Below, piece after piece: positions 1 through 18,955 of a DNA stretch of 64,000 nt. The notes beneath the pieces are model-generated. The model made no database searches. It worked only from the letters and a program-made list of their open reading frames with translations, and had not been told where the DNA came from. The stretch covers positions 34,020,290-34,084,289 of the forward strand of contig NC_030854.1 of NCBI RefSeq assembly GCF_000208745.1. Reading direction: 5' to 3'. The DNA is from Theobroma cacao. Its lineage: Eukaryota; Streptophyta; Magnoliopsida; Malvales; Malvaceae. Positions within the stretch are counted from its first letter, which is position 1. Each line of letters begins with the position of its first letter. Position numbers and translations under genes: made by a program.

Positions 1-1470
1 TGATATTTTTTACCCTCTATATCAATATCACGTTAATATCATTATATCAATATCGTATGGGTATAAAATAATAAATAATATTTTAACTAATAACAATTAA
101 TCAATTATTAATCATAAAAACCTAATTGATTTAAAATAAAAATACAAAAGTTTGATTGAATCAATGACTTATTTGAATTTTTTAAAGAATTCATGAACTT
201 TTTCAAACATCATGTCTAAATTTTATATATGATTTATAAATTAACCAAAAGGTAACGATAGAATCAAAATAACTCAATTTCAACCAAAATAAATTAATCA
301 AATTGGCCCATGTAGGAGGAGCAGCAATTAGAAATGGGCGACTAAATAGAATTTAATCCCCTGCCTGAATCTCTAGTCTAATCACTAATTACTCAGTAGG
401 CTGAAAACGTAGGGCTTCACAGGTTGGGTTTGGGCCAGCCCAGTTGACGAGCAACTAGAATTCAATTGGAAGACCAAAAATATTTGTTATGAAAATTCAT
501 TTATAAAGGTGTCCTTTTGATGTAATTATTAGTTTTGAGAAACTGTCTGCTATCAAAAAGGAAAAAGAATACAAGAAAAATGTCGATGTCTTAATTATTA
601 TCAATAATCGAGGAACTATTCTTTATGCATGGAAAAATATCTCAAATTGCAATGATAAAATAAACAAATAAAAAAGAACTTTTTGCAAATGGTTTTCTTT
701 TTATTAAAAGATTACTGCAATCAAGAGAAAACAAAAAGAAAGGGAAAAAGGACAAATGAGGAAATGGCATAGACAAAAAATCCATACACATACTATAGAG
801 GAAGAAAATGATTGATTGATGAGTAGAAGTATGTTTCATAGAACATGTCATTAGTGAAAAAAAAAAACAAATCTTTGACACAATAATCTAAATGTTGACC
901 TTTTTCACTCTAATTTTTTTATTAATTAAAAAATAATCACAAAGAATTAAATCAATATTAGAATTTTGTATGCGTTAATTATTTAGAAAAACATTTCGAT
1001 TTTTTTGAATATAAGATATATGCATTCACCATTAAATTGAAATATGAGACACATGCATTTACCATTAATATAAAGCTAAATACTATTATAATATACCATG
1101 AGACCAAAAGATTACCATTTTATATGTAGATAAAAATTTTCTCAATTTGTTTTAATTAATAGTTCAATGCTTTCAAATCTAGGATGAGCCACACAACAAT
1201 TGAGAGGTTCAAAAGAAATGGAGATGATATAAATTAAAACCCAATAGTGTGAAGGTTATTGCCTTTACCTTTGATGGTGAGCTGCTGCGACATGTGAGCC
1301 AGAAAGGAAAGGCCAGTGGGAGAGAGAGAGAAGTTGTATATTCAGCTTCCCCTTCTGACTTTGGTTTTCTTGGATTGACTATATTTAAGGCGAAGTTAAT
1401 AAAAGGGGCTAGTGACTCAGCAAGGTAGATCAAAATGGTGTAAAAAAAGTTGCTTCCCTCCTCTAACCTT
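1..1470. other. AT-rich upstream region of the MYB gene, no gene seen
   Basis: Very AT-rich sequence with no convincing coding region. Short frames here are low-complexity (Phe/Ser/Lys-rich) and match no family I know. The part nearest the MYB gene (about 1200-1470) presumably contains its promoter. A GA-rich tract lies at about 1319-1332. I saw no long repeats or tRNA-like sequences. Confidence 0.6.
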
Positions 1471-1480
1471 GTATATATAC
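1471..1480 (+). promoter_or_regulatory. Probable TATA box of the MYB60-like gene
   Basis: The sequence gtatatatac lies about 115-125 bp upstream of the chosen ATG and is followed by a purine-rich (AAAG/GAGA-rich) leader at about 1535-1590, which suits a 5' UTR. If transcription starts about 30 bp downstream, near 1505-1510, the in-frame ATGs at about 1486-1495 would be excluded from the mRNA and the conserved MGRPPCC start would be the first AUG. Inferred from position only. Confidence 0.45.
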
Positions 1481-1594
1481 ACTCACATGGTTATGGCACC
1501 ATTTGAAAGCTCCTTTTATAGCCGAAAGCCAAGAAAAAAGAGAGAAGAAAGAAAGAGAAAAGAAGCAAAGGAGGTGGAACTTGAAAGCAAGGCC

Positions 1595-2960
1595 ATGGGA
1601 AGACCTCCTTGCTGTGATAAAGTTGGTATCAAGAAAGGCCCATGGACTCCTGAGGAAGACATCATTCTAGTCTCTTACATCCAAGAACATGGTCCAGGAA
1701 ATTGGAGATCAGTTCCCACAAATACTGGTATTACAGCAACAAACAGATCCAACTTTTTTCCTTGTTTTTTTCTTTTTCCTTTGTTTCTTCATGTTTTTAT
1801 TAGCTTATATAGATATTTATCAGTTCAATGAAAAATGGGAATTTCGTAGTTTTCTTTGGTCTTGTTATTGTTTTGTCTGATTCAGAGTATACAAATGATT
1901 CAAATCTCTCTCTCTCTCTTTTTTTTTTGGGTTGTATAAAAGGATTGCTGAGATGCAGCAAAAGTTGCAGGCTCAGATGGACTAATTACCTTAGACCAGG
2001 AATCAAGCGAGGGAACTTCACTCCTCATGAAGAAGGGATGATAATTCATTTGCAAGCATTACTGGGTAACAAGTAATCCTCAATTATCATTCTTTTCCTA
2101 TTCAACAGATCAAAAGAAAAGATTCAATACTGTCTCTTTTATAGTTTTTAGTGGACCATGTTTTAAGTGTACAAATTTTTTACTTTGTTTAAAGATGGGC
2201 AGCCATAGCTTCATACCTACCACAACGAACAGATAATGATATAAAGAATTACTGGAACACCCACTTGAAGAAGAAGTTAAAGAAGTTTCAGTCAGCGTTG
2301 GAACCCAACATGGCACAGGACTCAACTGCAACAAGTCATCAGTTTGTTTCAAAAAGCCTCAATGAGAGAAGGAGCTTAGATTTTGGTACCCCGGCAGCTT
2401 CAACTACTCTTAGGCTAAACCAAACCAGCTCCTCCTCATCTACATATGCTTCAAGCACTGAGAATATTTCGCGTCTGCTTGAAGGTTGGATGAGATCATC
2501 ACCAAAGACTAACAGTAGTAACAGTACTACTCTTCTTAAAGAAAAATGGTCTCATCATCAAAATAATAACAGCTTTGACAACAATGATAGTATCGGTAGT
2601 ACTTCAGCTGCAGCTCCAACTTCTCTTCAAGGGGGATATAGACGGAAAGCTGAACAAGAAGGCGGTGAGTTGATCTCTCATGAAGAGTTTGAGTCGATTT
2701 TATCGTTTGAGAACATGAACAATGTTGCATGGGACAAGTCTACATGTGATTCTACTTCAAAGGGTACTTGTCAAGATTCTGGAAATGATGATGACAAGGT
2801 CAATAATGTTACAATGACGCCGGAGACCAGGAAGCAAAAAGCTGATCAGAGCAATAACAATAATCCTCCATTGTCTTTTCTCGAGAAGTGGCTCTTGGAT
2901 GAGAGTTCTGGTCAAGTAGAAGAGATGAATCAGATGATGGAACTTTCTTCAATTTTTTAA
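1595..2960 (+). CDS. MYB60: R2R3-MYB transcription factor, MYB60-like (subgroup 1)
   Basis: Three exons: 1595-1727, 1943-2072 and 2195-2960, all with GT..AG introns, giving 342 aa. Exon lengths of 133 and 130 bp are the standard R2R3-MYB arrangement. The protein begins [21 protein letters not shown]2 spans about residues 14-64 and R3 about 67-115, with the regularly spaced Trp residues (W17, W37 and others) and the recognition-helix string [18 protein letters not shown]. The C-terminal half is Ser/Asn-rich, low-complexity and acidic. It ends with [11 protein letters not shown] near residues 314-324, the subgroup 1 motif. Subgroup 1 includes MYB30/31/60/94/96. The R2R3 region reads most like AtMYB60, a guard-cell factor acting on stomatal opening, so the orthology is inferred by eye. 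It acts in the nucleus as a DNA-binding regulator. The frame stays open upstream of the ATG, but MGRPPCC is the conserved family start. Confidence 0.93.
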
Positions 2961-3611
2961 GATTTTCATTTTCATTGTCTCTCTTTGGTTTTTCTTCTTT
3001 GCTCCTTCTCCCTACCTTCATTTCATTTTAAGCTTTATTGAAAAAAAAAAGTTTGAGTTTCTCTAGGGTTAAATCTTTCATTTGGGATTCTTAAAAAAGT
3101 TGGGATCTCTCAGTTTTAACAAAATGTAATTTCCCTTGGTGTTTCTGTTTGAACACTGAAGGTAGCCTTTCTCTTTGTTTCTTAATGAACTTTTTAGTTT
3201 GAGTACAATTAATTAGTCAGCACAGGTTGATCATTCTAAGCAATCCAATGACCCCCATTTCTACAAGTATCAATATTTTAAACAGATCAAAACCTACAAA
3301 CTGGGTTCCAAATACATCTAGAACATTTCAATGGAAAGCAATATCCCAAAACGATCAATCTTATCTTCCTATCTTTGGTTTATTGGAGGATGCATATAGA
3401 ACAAGGAATATATATAGGCTTAGATGGGTATCTAAATCTATAGGACACTTTGAACACAGTTCTTCTGTCCTTTGATATTAACACCATAAAACTCTTAGGC
3501 CGAGCATAACTTTGCAGTAAATAAATGGCATAGTCTCTATAATTGAAAGTAAAACAATGGAAGCCTAGAAAAGCGACTATAGGCTTAATTACATGCCAGC
3601 TTTTATAGCAA

Positions 3612-3648
3612 CATATATATATATATATATATATATATCTATCTATCT
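3612..3648. repeat. (AT)n/(ATCT)n microsatellite
   Basis: Uninterrupted AT dinucleotides (roughly a dozen units) run into three ATCT units. This is a simple sequence repeat. Confidence 0.9.
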
Positions 3649-6626
3649 AAAATTAATTTGACTAAATTTTTAATTATCATAAGCACGCAATCTGCAAAAA
3701 TGTATATGGTAATTAAATTCTTGAAGCCAGAATGTGACTTATGCAAAAGAAAATAGAAAAGAATAAATGAATAGTAACCATATACAAGGCAAATGGGATT
3801 GGTGTCACGAAAGTCTTGCATCCGAAGAAGGAAAAATGGTTTTCTTTTTGGGAAATCATGAGAAGGAAACATGTGATATTATTGACCTTTTCGGTGTGAG
3901 AAGCTGAGATATTGCCAATATATATCTTGTTCTACCATGCAAAGAAAAGCTTTCATAGTAAGTGTGGGAAGAAAAAGGGCTTGCCTTCCCCCTGCTGCGT
4001 CCAGCCGGAGAGGGCGTTCACAGATTCCTCACCACCTCTCCAAACTAGCCACATGTCGTGCGGTCCCCTCTTAACATAAAATATTTATTCTTTTGAGTTT
4101 CAAGAGATTTAAGGAAAGAAGACGAAATAATAAAACAAATGAAATAATTTTAAGGGGTTAAAAGATAAAAGGGTCTTTCATTTTCAGAAAAATGAATGCA
4201 ACAGTAGCAGTATATATATATAGCAGCAGCCTCTTTTCACCCTGGTTTCTCTTTGATTAGCAGCAGACAACTAAATATGAGCTGCAAAATCTATGGAAAT
4301 CTTGTCAAAGATAATAATATTAATTAATGTTCTTTTTGAATGGCTAAAAAAAAAAAAACAGCTAAAAGCTAATCCACTTTACAAGATTTTACTTTTTTAT
4401 CTTTGTAAGTTAAAATTATTATAGGACCACTCCAAAGAAGAAATATCATAGGACCCAAAAGAGCTTTCCATAAACATCATTTATAACTATTAGTAGTTAG
4501 ACAAGACTGCAAACATTAGTGCATTTAATTCTAGTTGTAAATATTACATATGATATAATTGAAGTACTAATCTAATAACAATTTGTACTAAAAAGCTATT
4601 TAATTTGTGTGCTTGGCTACAGAAACTAGCTGGACATATTTTTCTTTTTCTTTTTTTTCCCAAAATTTCCCAATAATTAATTTCCTTTTGTTTTTAAATA
4701 AATATTAATTTCACCAAAGGGCATGTGAAAGGTACTCACAAGTGTAAAAGTTGGTACCTTTTTCTTTGCCGGACATTGAATGAGATATAAGCCTGTGATA
4801 ATGAGGTAAAGCAACTGCCTCTCAAATTACTTTGCTTCACTGACAGGCAAATATGTTTCTCCTTCATATAGGAAGCCTGAAAATCGTTTTGAAAGCTTCA
4901 TCTTCTGAAATTCATAAGTATATGCTGTTACAAGCATACTTGCAATGAACCGATCACCACGGTAAAAAAAAAAAAAAAAGAGAATTAAATAAAAAAATTT
5001 TGTCCTTATAAATTCATGCTGCATTCATGCAGGGCTGAGGTTTTGGTTTTTCAGGTTACAATATTCACTATCAAAATAAGTATGTCAGTACGAGTTTTCA
5101 GTACCCTTTACTGTTTGACAGGTTTATCTTTGTGCGGAATTCAAAAGTGGAAAAAAATGCATTTGTTACTTGGTAAATTAGCTGATGGAATTAATTTCCT
5201 TTTTAACTTTTTTCCCATGCAAATTCATTTTTACTTTGCATTTACCTCTGCTGTATGGAGTTTACGGCTTCAGTCCATGCTATTTATATTGCTCCGTGTA
5301 TTTGGGATTCGATTGATTGTTGATAATGAATTCATAAATATCAATTTGATTCTGCTGTCATTAACCATAAGTTGCAAACTCGTAGAAACTTCGAAATAAT
5401 TAATTTACCATCAAGTTAAACTGAAAAAAAAATATGGATAAGTAGATAAATCATTAGGTAAGCGAGATTAACAAAAATTATTCACCAAGAAAGTAATGAT
5501 ATGAAATTAAGACCAGGGACCAACCATCTGATTTTTTTGAAGAGTTAATTGATGATATATTTTAAAAAAGACAAGGGGAAAAAATGGGAAAAGTAGTGAC
5601 CAGTCATTTTAGAAGTACTTCAATTCTGTGCTCCTAATTCTGCAAAGTGCATTCGCATGGCAGGACAAGACAACTTGTAAGTGATTTTCATGCCCAAGTT
5701 AAACTGACAGTACCAAGTCTGCCAACACTCCAATGTGAGACATGGGGCTCCTATATTTTCTATTGAAGGTTCCCAAGGATTTATCTGATAGGTTTTTAAT
5801 GAACATTAATTTGTTAGGTTTAGTTCCATCTCTTATATATTTTTGCTTTCATGACCTTTTAACTTGTTAGGTTTACTCTCTTTCTGCATGCAACCCTCGG
5901 TATATATAAACATTTTTTTTAATAATGTCTTTCAAATTAAAACCCTAAGAAAGGAGCACTGCCAGTTATAAGAAAGCTTTCAAGTGTAGCCATAGTTGAG
6001 TAATTTACACCATCAGTCCCTGACATTTCACAATATTTCGTCTCATCGGAAATTAAAAAAATTTTAATTTTTTTTTACATTCACGACCTTTTGAATTTGT
6101 TCTAAATAATTCATTTATCCATTAACAAGATGTTAAAATATATATATGAACAAGCCTTTTCACAATTATTTCATTTTCATCTTTAACTTTAAATTTCACC
6201 TTTTTTTATCTATGACATTTTGAGTTTGTTCCACATCTATGCGTTCATTAACACACTATATGAGAATATGAATAGAATTTGTTACATATATGTCCATCTA
6301 AGCATCGCGTAACGAATTACATCCATATTTTGTTTATTATTTTTTAATAATTAACAGTTGAACAGATCAATTTAGAATAAATTTAAAAATTACAGATAAA
6401 AAATTTAAATTTTAAGTTATGTGTGAGTACTATGCACAATGTTTATTTTCTTTTTTTACAAAAAAAATTAATCAGAGGCCAAAGGTTTAATTTAATGAAA
6501 ACCCTACACATCACTTTCTAGCATTACTATCATCTCTACCTAACCTTGAAAGGTTGGCATGTGAGATGAGAGCCACCTCCAATGGTTATGATCCTCATGA
6601 ATAGTAGCCCCCTTCTCCATTGCACA

Positions 6627-6650
6627 ACATATATATATATATATATATAN
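6627..6650. repeat. (TA)n microsatellite ending in an ambiguous base
   Basis: About eleven AT units end in an N at 6650, probably a place where the assembler could not fix the repeat length. Confidence 0.85.
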
Positions 6651-7044
6651 ATGCACTGCTGCCCCCATTTGGGACCACCATTTTTTTTAAAAAAAAAAAG
6701 GGGAAAAGAGAATACCCTACAAGTTTTAATTATAGACAGCCAGCACACTTATTCATCTTAGTGACAAGAAAAAAAACTTGGCATTTCACCATAGAACTGA
6801 AAATGTGGGGCCAATTTAACCCTAATTTATGATTGGCTATCAATGAAATAAAAAATAAAATATATAAGAGTTACGCTACTAACTCAGTCATTGTTATCTT
6901 AAATATTTGTATTCTTTGACACATGATGTATAGTTATTGGATAAATTCAAAGTTGAATCTATTAGTTCATGAGTGAGTCAACTAATTTATAAATGGGATA
7001 TTAAAATTAAATTAATAATGAATCCTATTTTTCAATATCTAATA

Positions 7045-7140
7045 ATTTTTTTTTTTAGATTTAGGAGAAGGGGATTCGAATCTTATGCTTTAAGCAAGGA
7101 TATCATGCACCAATCAATGAGCTAAATACTCTTATGCTAT
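7045..7140 (-). mobile_element. tRNA-derived SINE, copy 1
   Basis: Read on the - strand the element starts near 7140. It has a polymerase III A-box-like sequence TAGCTCATTGATTGG (7110-7124), then a B box GATTCGAATCC (7072-7082), and ends in an A-run (seen as the T-run 7046-7056 on +). A related sequence at 54281-54367 on the + strand has the same order, spacing and poly-A end. The shared architecture supports a tRNA-headed SINE rather than a chance tRNA-like string. No acceptor stem can be formed, so it is not a functional tRNA. Confidence 0.7.
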
Positions 7141-10100
7141 TTTTTAATATATAATATTAGTAATAGTAGCAAGAGGATATATATGCTAGATAAAAAAATT
7201 AATTAGATATTAAGAAAGTAGATTATTCTACGATAATCCTAGTTATTGCCTCCCAAATTACCTTATGATCCCACTACTTTAAATGCAAATATAAATTTCT
7301 GTCCAATCCTCAAAACATGTTTAATGTTCTCTCTCTTTCTCTTGGCCAAAATCAACATCTAAGCTATAAATGGTGGGAAAATGAAATTTTATCTTTCAAG
7401 TTACAAGCAAGTCCAACTGCATTAAGTGAGATTGCTTTATGGCCTTTAAATTAGGCTAAGTATATGGTCCACAGAAGTGAGTGAAAGCAAAGGCAAATAT
7501 TTCTCATAGGGCAGTGCAGGGCAGCAAAAATTAACTCTACAAAAAATCTCTATAATTTTGATAAGCAAATTAATATCAGTTTCAATTCTGGTTAAAATTC
7601 TTTGTTTTCCCCCCCCTCAAATTGCATGGCTAGAATTATTCAATTTGAGAAACAGAAAGGAATTGGGAGGGGGAGGGGGTTCTTCAATGGAATTTAATTC
7701 ATAAAAGGAAAAATAATTGCTATAATTAATGAGTTAATTTAAAATTTTTAAGACTAAGAAAGGGGTAGCATGTGCTAGGAGTAGAGGCAAAGTTGCTTGT
7801 TTGCGGTCTCCTTGAATGATTACTTGATTGGAATAAATCTTCCATGGTCCATTCACATGCATGCCCTAAATAATAGGATTAAATATATTTTAATTAGATT
7901 TTTTTTCAAGAGAAAATTAAAATTGGAATGAATAAATTATCTTCATCTAACTAATCAAAGTCAAATTCTTCTTAGTATGGGGAGAGGCGCAAAATTTTGT
8001 ATTTCATAATTTATAATGTTATTGTGGTTTTGGGTTCTTCCATGTGATTAATATAAATGAGAATTTTTGTTTGATGTATATTCTGATAGAGACTAATGGT
8101 CCAAATAAATGGCATCAAAATCTTTTTCGATTTATAAATTAAAAACAAAGACCAATTCAACCCAAAACAAAGCAATTAAATTAAATAGGATTTATATTAA
8201 GTTTAATTAATGTATTTTCCGGGTATATGCAAGCTACAGAGACACTGCATCAAATTACAGCTTGCTATTCTTCATGAATTTGTAATTTATACAAGATGGT
8301 GCATTATAAATTTTTACTCTAAATACGGTTTAAAATGGCGAAAATAAAAATCAGAAACTGATTTTTGTGAGCTTTCTTCAAGCATAAGGTTTTGAGGCTG
8401 AGAATCACCTTAAGTTCACACATGAGATATTTTGAGTCAGGGTTTTGGTCCTGTGAACTTAACCACAAGACATTAAAAGCAGAGAGTTGTGCTGTATCCT
8501 TGAAGAAGCGAACCAGACTAGCATAATTTGTTTGATTGATTGATTGCTCATTTAGATGTTATTTATGATTTTTATTCTTTTTTTTAGCACATTCGGTAAT
8601 TTTTAGAAAATGGTCGGTTTTAAATTTTAATTTGAAAATTTTAAATAACATTTATGTTATAAAAAGATAACCACGTATTCAAATAATTCTTAAAAGAGTA
8701 TAAATATTAAGAGATTAATAATTAATTATAGTACAAGTTTGAATAATTGAATGTATTGACATTGTTTGTACTATAATTTGTGTATATTCAAACTAAAGTA
8801 CAGAGTAATTCATGATGATAGATGCCAATATTCCAAGAGTGTGATAGATCAACTCAAAAAATGAAATAAGAAGTTTTTGCAAGATTTCCATAACTAGTTA
8901 AGTTGATGATCTCTTGCACTCCATGTATAATCTAAACCCTTTTTAAGGCAAATTAGCAAATCTTGCAGTAATTGCTGAAGCATCAATCAAATAAAATTGA
9001 ATGAGCATCCAAATCTTTATCTTGAAAACTCTTAGAAATTGCCTTCTTTCATCAATGAAGATTGTGTGTTCATCTAAATCTTTTCCATTGATATGTGCAT
9101 TAAACTCAAGGAGGATTGTGTGTCTACAAGAACATCAATTCTATCCTGCATGATTAAAATTGTAAAAGGGTACAGCAAGGCCCATTCCTCTAAAAATGCA
9201 TTGGCCAGCAAAGAATTCCCAATAATAGGATTTTTTGATATCATGCTCATACATTCTCTGTATTCTGGGATTATTATCCAAGTAGCTGGCACAAAATCCA
9301 ATAGCAAATTTGTATAAAACGCAATTTCAGTGGACATCTAACTTTATGCATAAAGTTGTTTCATGTCATAAATCCTTGATCAGCATTACCTAGCCTAGTA
9401 TCCAACACATCACTTCAGGCAGTGGATATTCTACAAAATATAGCATTTCAAACTAGGATGACTCCTCCTGGTTTACATTCAAACAAATGCTGGACATTAA
9501 TTCTTTTGTCAAAAACTGGATTTCCAGCCATCTATTGCGACTTAACTGAATAACTTCTGCCAGTTGGGTTGACAATGATAACCTGGCAGAATGAAATATG
9601 AAATAATTACTTAAAGCAGCAATAACTTGAGAGACAGGGGAGCTTCACCAAACTGGAATTTGTTTGACATAAAATATAAGAAAACTTTCAGCCAAGAATA
9701 GAAATGTAACAAGATACAATAGGAAGAAGCATTTAATAATGCCAGTTTTAACTGTGCATTAAGTAAGCTATTAGCCTGTCTGGAAGACTTGATACTGCCA
9801 ATGAAAGCAGCCAAGTGAAATGCTTACAAGTAAATTCTGGTTTAGACTTGCACAAATGATAAGTTGGTTACGAATATCAAGCATCTATATTAGTGTCACA
9901 TGATTTTAGAAGTACTAACTCCAGCAACTTGAGAATGGTTGTAATCACATCTTCACAATTTGCACATCTTCAAATTGACTCATTAGCCCTGAGATCATCC
10001 TACAATGCTACAATCAGAACGTAGCAACATGATATGCACTGAATATGCCAAAGCATTTGATTAACAGTTGAAAACATGAGCAAAGAATGACTGGAAAGTT

Positions 10101-10322
10101 AGTTGTTAAGAGAAATCTTGTATGGACTCCTGACGCCTCTATGAAAGTTGCACCTGGAAAACAATAGATAAAAGATAAAGCAAGGGTAATTGCTCTTGTA
10201 GTGCAGACGGAAAAGTTTAGAAAGAAAGGATATTTACCTGTCAAATAGTATAGTGCCCAGTTTTCATTTGAAAGAATGAGAATTGAATTCCATGGTAGAC
10301 TGAATCTTGCAGAACAAATCTA
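7141..10322. other. Intergenic region and possible 3' UTR of the cysteine synthase gene
   Basis: No recognisable gene. From about 8880 the base composition is less extreme and resembles the introns and 3' flank of the - strand gene that ends at 10323, so part of this may be its 3' UTR. A C-run/G-run pair (7609-7616 and about 7667-7680) flanks the inverted octamer tcaaattg/caatttga. Frames on both strands at 9074-9337 are mirror shadows of each other with no family signature. Confidence 0.45.
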
Positions 10323-15968
<5,646 letters not shown>

Positions 15969-16816
15969 TTTTTTTTGTCTCCCTTTGAGGTTTTTCAGAG
16001 GTTTTAGATTGGGTTTTTTGTTTTTATTTACACCCTTTTCGTTTTTGGGTAATAGACCCCTTATCTTTGCTTTATTCCATATTCAATCTAACAAAAATTG
16101 CACTGATGCCCCCATTCTTTTTCTTTATTAATTTTTTTTCATTTTTCCTTGCAATTGTGAAACTTTATGGGCGCAAAGTCTCTTCTCCCTATTTAGGCCT
16201 TAGCCCATAACTTCCTCTTTATGCCACAATGTACTAGCAACATCTGTAGAAAAAAAATAACTATTATTATTAAAATAGGAGACACTTTTTTATCTGAATA
16301 TTTAAGTTCCATTAGATACATTACATAATTGTTTTTGAAGTTTGATCTATATACAGTTTCCTACTTAGAAATCTTGGACAGTCCAATTTTACTTAGACAC
16401 AGAGTTAGACCAGCAGACATCATCATCCAGGCACTGCACACTTCCAATCATTGAGCAAGAATTTTGTGAAGAACAAACTAATATGTATTCTCTTTCTGGA
16501 CAAGTAAGTTGTGTAAATATATGTACATAGGTACAAAGATTTTTAACCAAATTTTTAACAGCCGAAAAGCTTCAGTTCCCTGGAAGTCATATATTCCTTC
16601 TGAAATGAAGAGAGAAGTTCCTTAGAAGGAATTTAAGACATTCTCTAGCCAGAAATGGAAGGTGAGTGTCTAGACCTATGGTTTCTTTTTCCTTTTTTGT
16701 CTGTTAAATTTCTTCTTTACAAAAAATAATACAGTTTTAGTCTCAAAATCCTAATGCGTTCGGATCTCTAAATGCTTCACAAGGCCATGAAAGAATGTGA
16801 AGTTTTTTCCCTTTTC
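15969..16816. other. Spacer between the cysteine synthase promoter and the GT47 3' end
   Basis: The two - strand genes are tandem here. This 848-bp stretch holds the promoter and 5' UTR of the cysteine synthase gene (nearest 15969) and the 3' UTR of the glycosyltransferase gene (nearest 16816). It is T-rich near the cysteine synthase start. No separate gene was seen. Confidence 0.55.
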
Positions 16817-18955
16817 TCACCAGAAGTTACTTGGTGATGGTATAGTTCTTAGCCCTCTCTCTTTGCGGGGAACAGAACGAGAGAATCTCCTAGACTTGTT
16901 TATCTTCATCTTAACAGCAGGAGCCTTGCGTGCCACGGCCTGCCATATCATTTGAACAGCATCACCTTCCTTCGAGGGATACTGAAACTCGAATGAAGAC
17001 TCAACTTCTTTCAACTTCTCCCACATTCGAGTCCATTCTTCCTTCTTGATGCTCCTGACGAGGTTTACAAGGAATCTTTCTTTGAGAGCATCTGATGTGC
17101 GAACGAATATGCTGAACTGAGAGTAGTCGAGAACATCTTCGTAGGGAAGCTCAATCTCATCACTGATGATCACAGGAACGCAATGGCTGGCAATGGCATC
17201 AAAAAGGCGGTTCGATGATGGAGTGTCACCTGCTATGTTTAGGCAAAATTTGGATGAGTGCATTCCTTGGCTAGCTTTGTTGACTCCATCCTTTTGGACA
17301 CTTCCAAATGAGAAATGTACATCTTTTTCACCTCTTAGAAGATAATATAACTCTTGTCGAGCATATCCACCCTATAAGCAGGAAAGACAAGAACAAAAAC
17401 AATCAAGCAGGGGAACAGTAAATAAATTCAGTATGACAAAGTGCAGAAGCAAAACATCAGTTACTTAATTGGATGGCCTCCAAAATCCAGGTGCTGACAT
17501 TGAATTGTTACTTTTTTTTTCTTTGTAAATCCATAATTGTATTTCAGGAAATGGTCAAAATAAATGCTGCTGTTATTTCATTATGACTTTTAAAAGTAAG
17601 CCATAAGGACAGCTGGAAAACCAAGGTTTATTTGCAGATATCTTGGTAAAACCTCATTGATAGGAATAACCGAAGTATGATCATTCATCTGAACAGAGGA
17701 TTGAAGAAAAATGAAAAGGACTCACAGATCATCGTGATGACCAAATTGCTTTGCACACATAAAGTGCTTCCAGTGAGTCAATGTAATCAATAATTTCTCT
17801 ACTTATCAAAACATTCACTTTCATAACAGGAAAACAAGTGAAGATTACAAAAATAGAAAAAATATACCAAGCAAAACTAGTCTTATAAAAGATTAGACTA
17901 ACAAAAGCTCTAAGCATACATGAAACAGAATTCTTGGTATGACCAACAGAAGTATATCAAAGAAGAAGGGCACCTACATCTTTCCTGTATATGGCTCCTT
18001 GGAAGAATAGCAAAGTTTTCCGGCTATCAAAATCAGATGTATCATTGACATAGCTTTTGATTACATGTTTGTAAGGCGCAATCACATCTTTGTCAACATT
18101 TGCTATATTTATTGGATACCTACCAAAATCGGAAAGTATGAACATTGCAGGCCACAGTTGCATCCTAGCATCTAGCATACTGTTTGGATGGTGAGCCATA
18201 ACAATATGGTCTCGCCCCCCTGACCTCTTCCATTCCTTTTGAGCTGTTAAAAACCTTACCAATTTGGCTTGCAAAACTTTGTTCCTGTTCTTCTTCTGAT
18301 GAGGGTTCACCTTGGAAAATCGATTATAGCTCAAGGAAGAAAAGAAAGGTACAAATATGAGATCAGCTTCACTAGAATTTTGCACTCTGATAGCAGCACG
18401 GTTGTTTGGATTGTCAGAAAATTCTGAAGCTAGGAGGTCCAATGTAAGCCAATATTCTATACTATGTTGCAAATTCAATCCACCAGGATATGAGGGTATT
18501 CTAGTTCTAATGTCAGGCCAGACACTACTACCTCCTTCAGGCTTCCAACCCAAGAGCCCAAAATGAAACTCAGGGTCTAAATCATACATGAAAACCTTAA
18601 GTGGTTCTTTAAAATTCCCATTACAGTTCGCGGCACCATCCTTATCTTGAAATCCTACTTCTCTCTTTGGAGGTTCTTCTCCTTCTCCTTCTTCATGGTC
18701 TTTTTCATTATTTGCAAGAATTGCTCGACTTGATCCATTCGAAGATTCAACATTACTTTGACTAGAAGATTCAGAATGGCCATTGTTAAAAATAGTCAGA
18801 AGCTTTTCATTTGGAAACAATGTACGATCAAAGAAGTTAGGACGGCTTGTTGACCGTAACACAAACAACCAGGATGATACAAACAACATTGTAGTTGCCA
18901 TAAACAAGCAAAAGAAAGATTTCCTAGTGATAGAAGAGCCATGCTTCTCAGCCAT
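16817..18955 (-). CDS. GT47 exostosin-family glycosyltransferase (probable arabinosyltransferase type)
   Basis: Two exons, 17978-18955 and 16817-17371, joined by a GT..AG intron, giving 510 aa. The donor was placed at 17978 because only this choice keeps frame and gives the conserved ...IYRKDGGYARQELYYL. Residues 14-33 form one hydrophobic segment after a short basic N-terminus, the type II anchor of Golgi glycosyltransferases. A low-complexity acidic stem follows (about 60-105). The exostosin domain starts at KVFMYDLDPEFHFGLLG and contains ADLIFVPFFSSLSYNRF, GRDHIVMAHHPN, the SKFCLNIAGDTPSSNRLFDA nucleotide-sugar region and CVPVIISDEIELPYEDVLDY. The family transfers sugars to cell-wall polymers and glycoproteins. 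ARAD1 and its relatives are arabinosyltransferases. The acceptor here is unknown. The basic C-terminal tail is rich in Arg, Lys and Ser. Confidence 0.9.

Larger units (their letters stand above)
2961..7044. other. Intergenic region with simple repeats, no gene recognised
   Basis: AT-rich spacer after the MYB stop. It contains an (AT)n run followed by short ATCT repeats (about 3612-3648) and a (TA)n run broken by an N (about 6629-6650). A more GC-rich patch at about 3980-4070 matches nothing I recognise. At about 6080-6260 two diverged, roughly 50-bp units repeat (each has a '-ttttgagtttgttc-' type core followed by 'cattaac'), suggesting non-coding transposon debris. No coding frame with family features was found on either strand. 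Confidence 0.5.

Noticed and set aside
3980..4070. GC-richer patch considered as a microRNA or gene fragment
   Set aside because: No complementary arm for a foldback and no match to microRNA families I know.
5016..5399. 127-codon open frame on + with hydrophobic stretches
   Set aside because: No family motif, a composition typical of AT-rich chance frames (Phe/Leu/Ile), no splice or promoter context, and no homologue recognised.
9074..9337. Pair of overlapping frames on both strands
   Set aside because: Neither shows family features. They mirror each other, and the region looks like 3' UTR or intergenic DNA.
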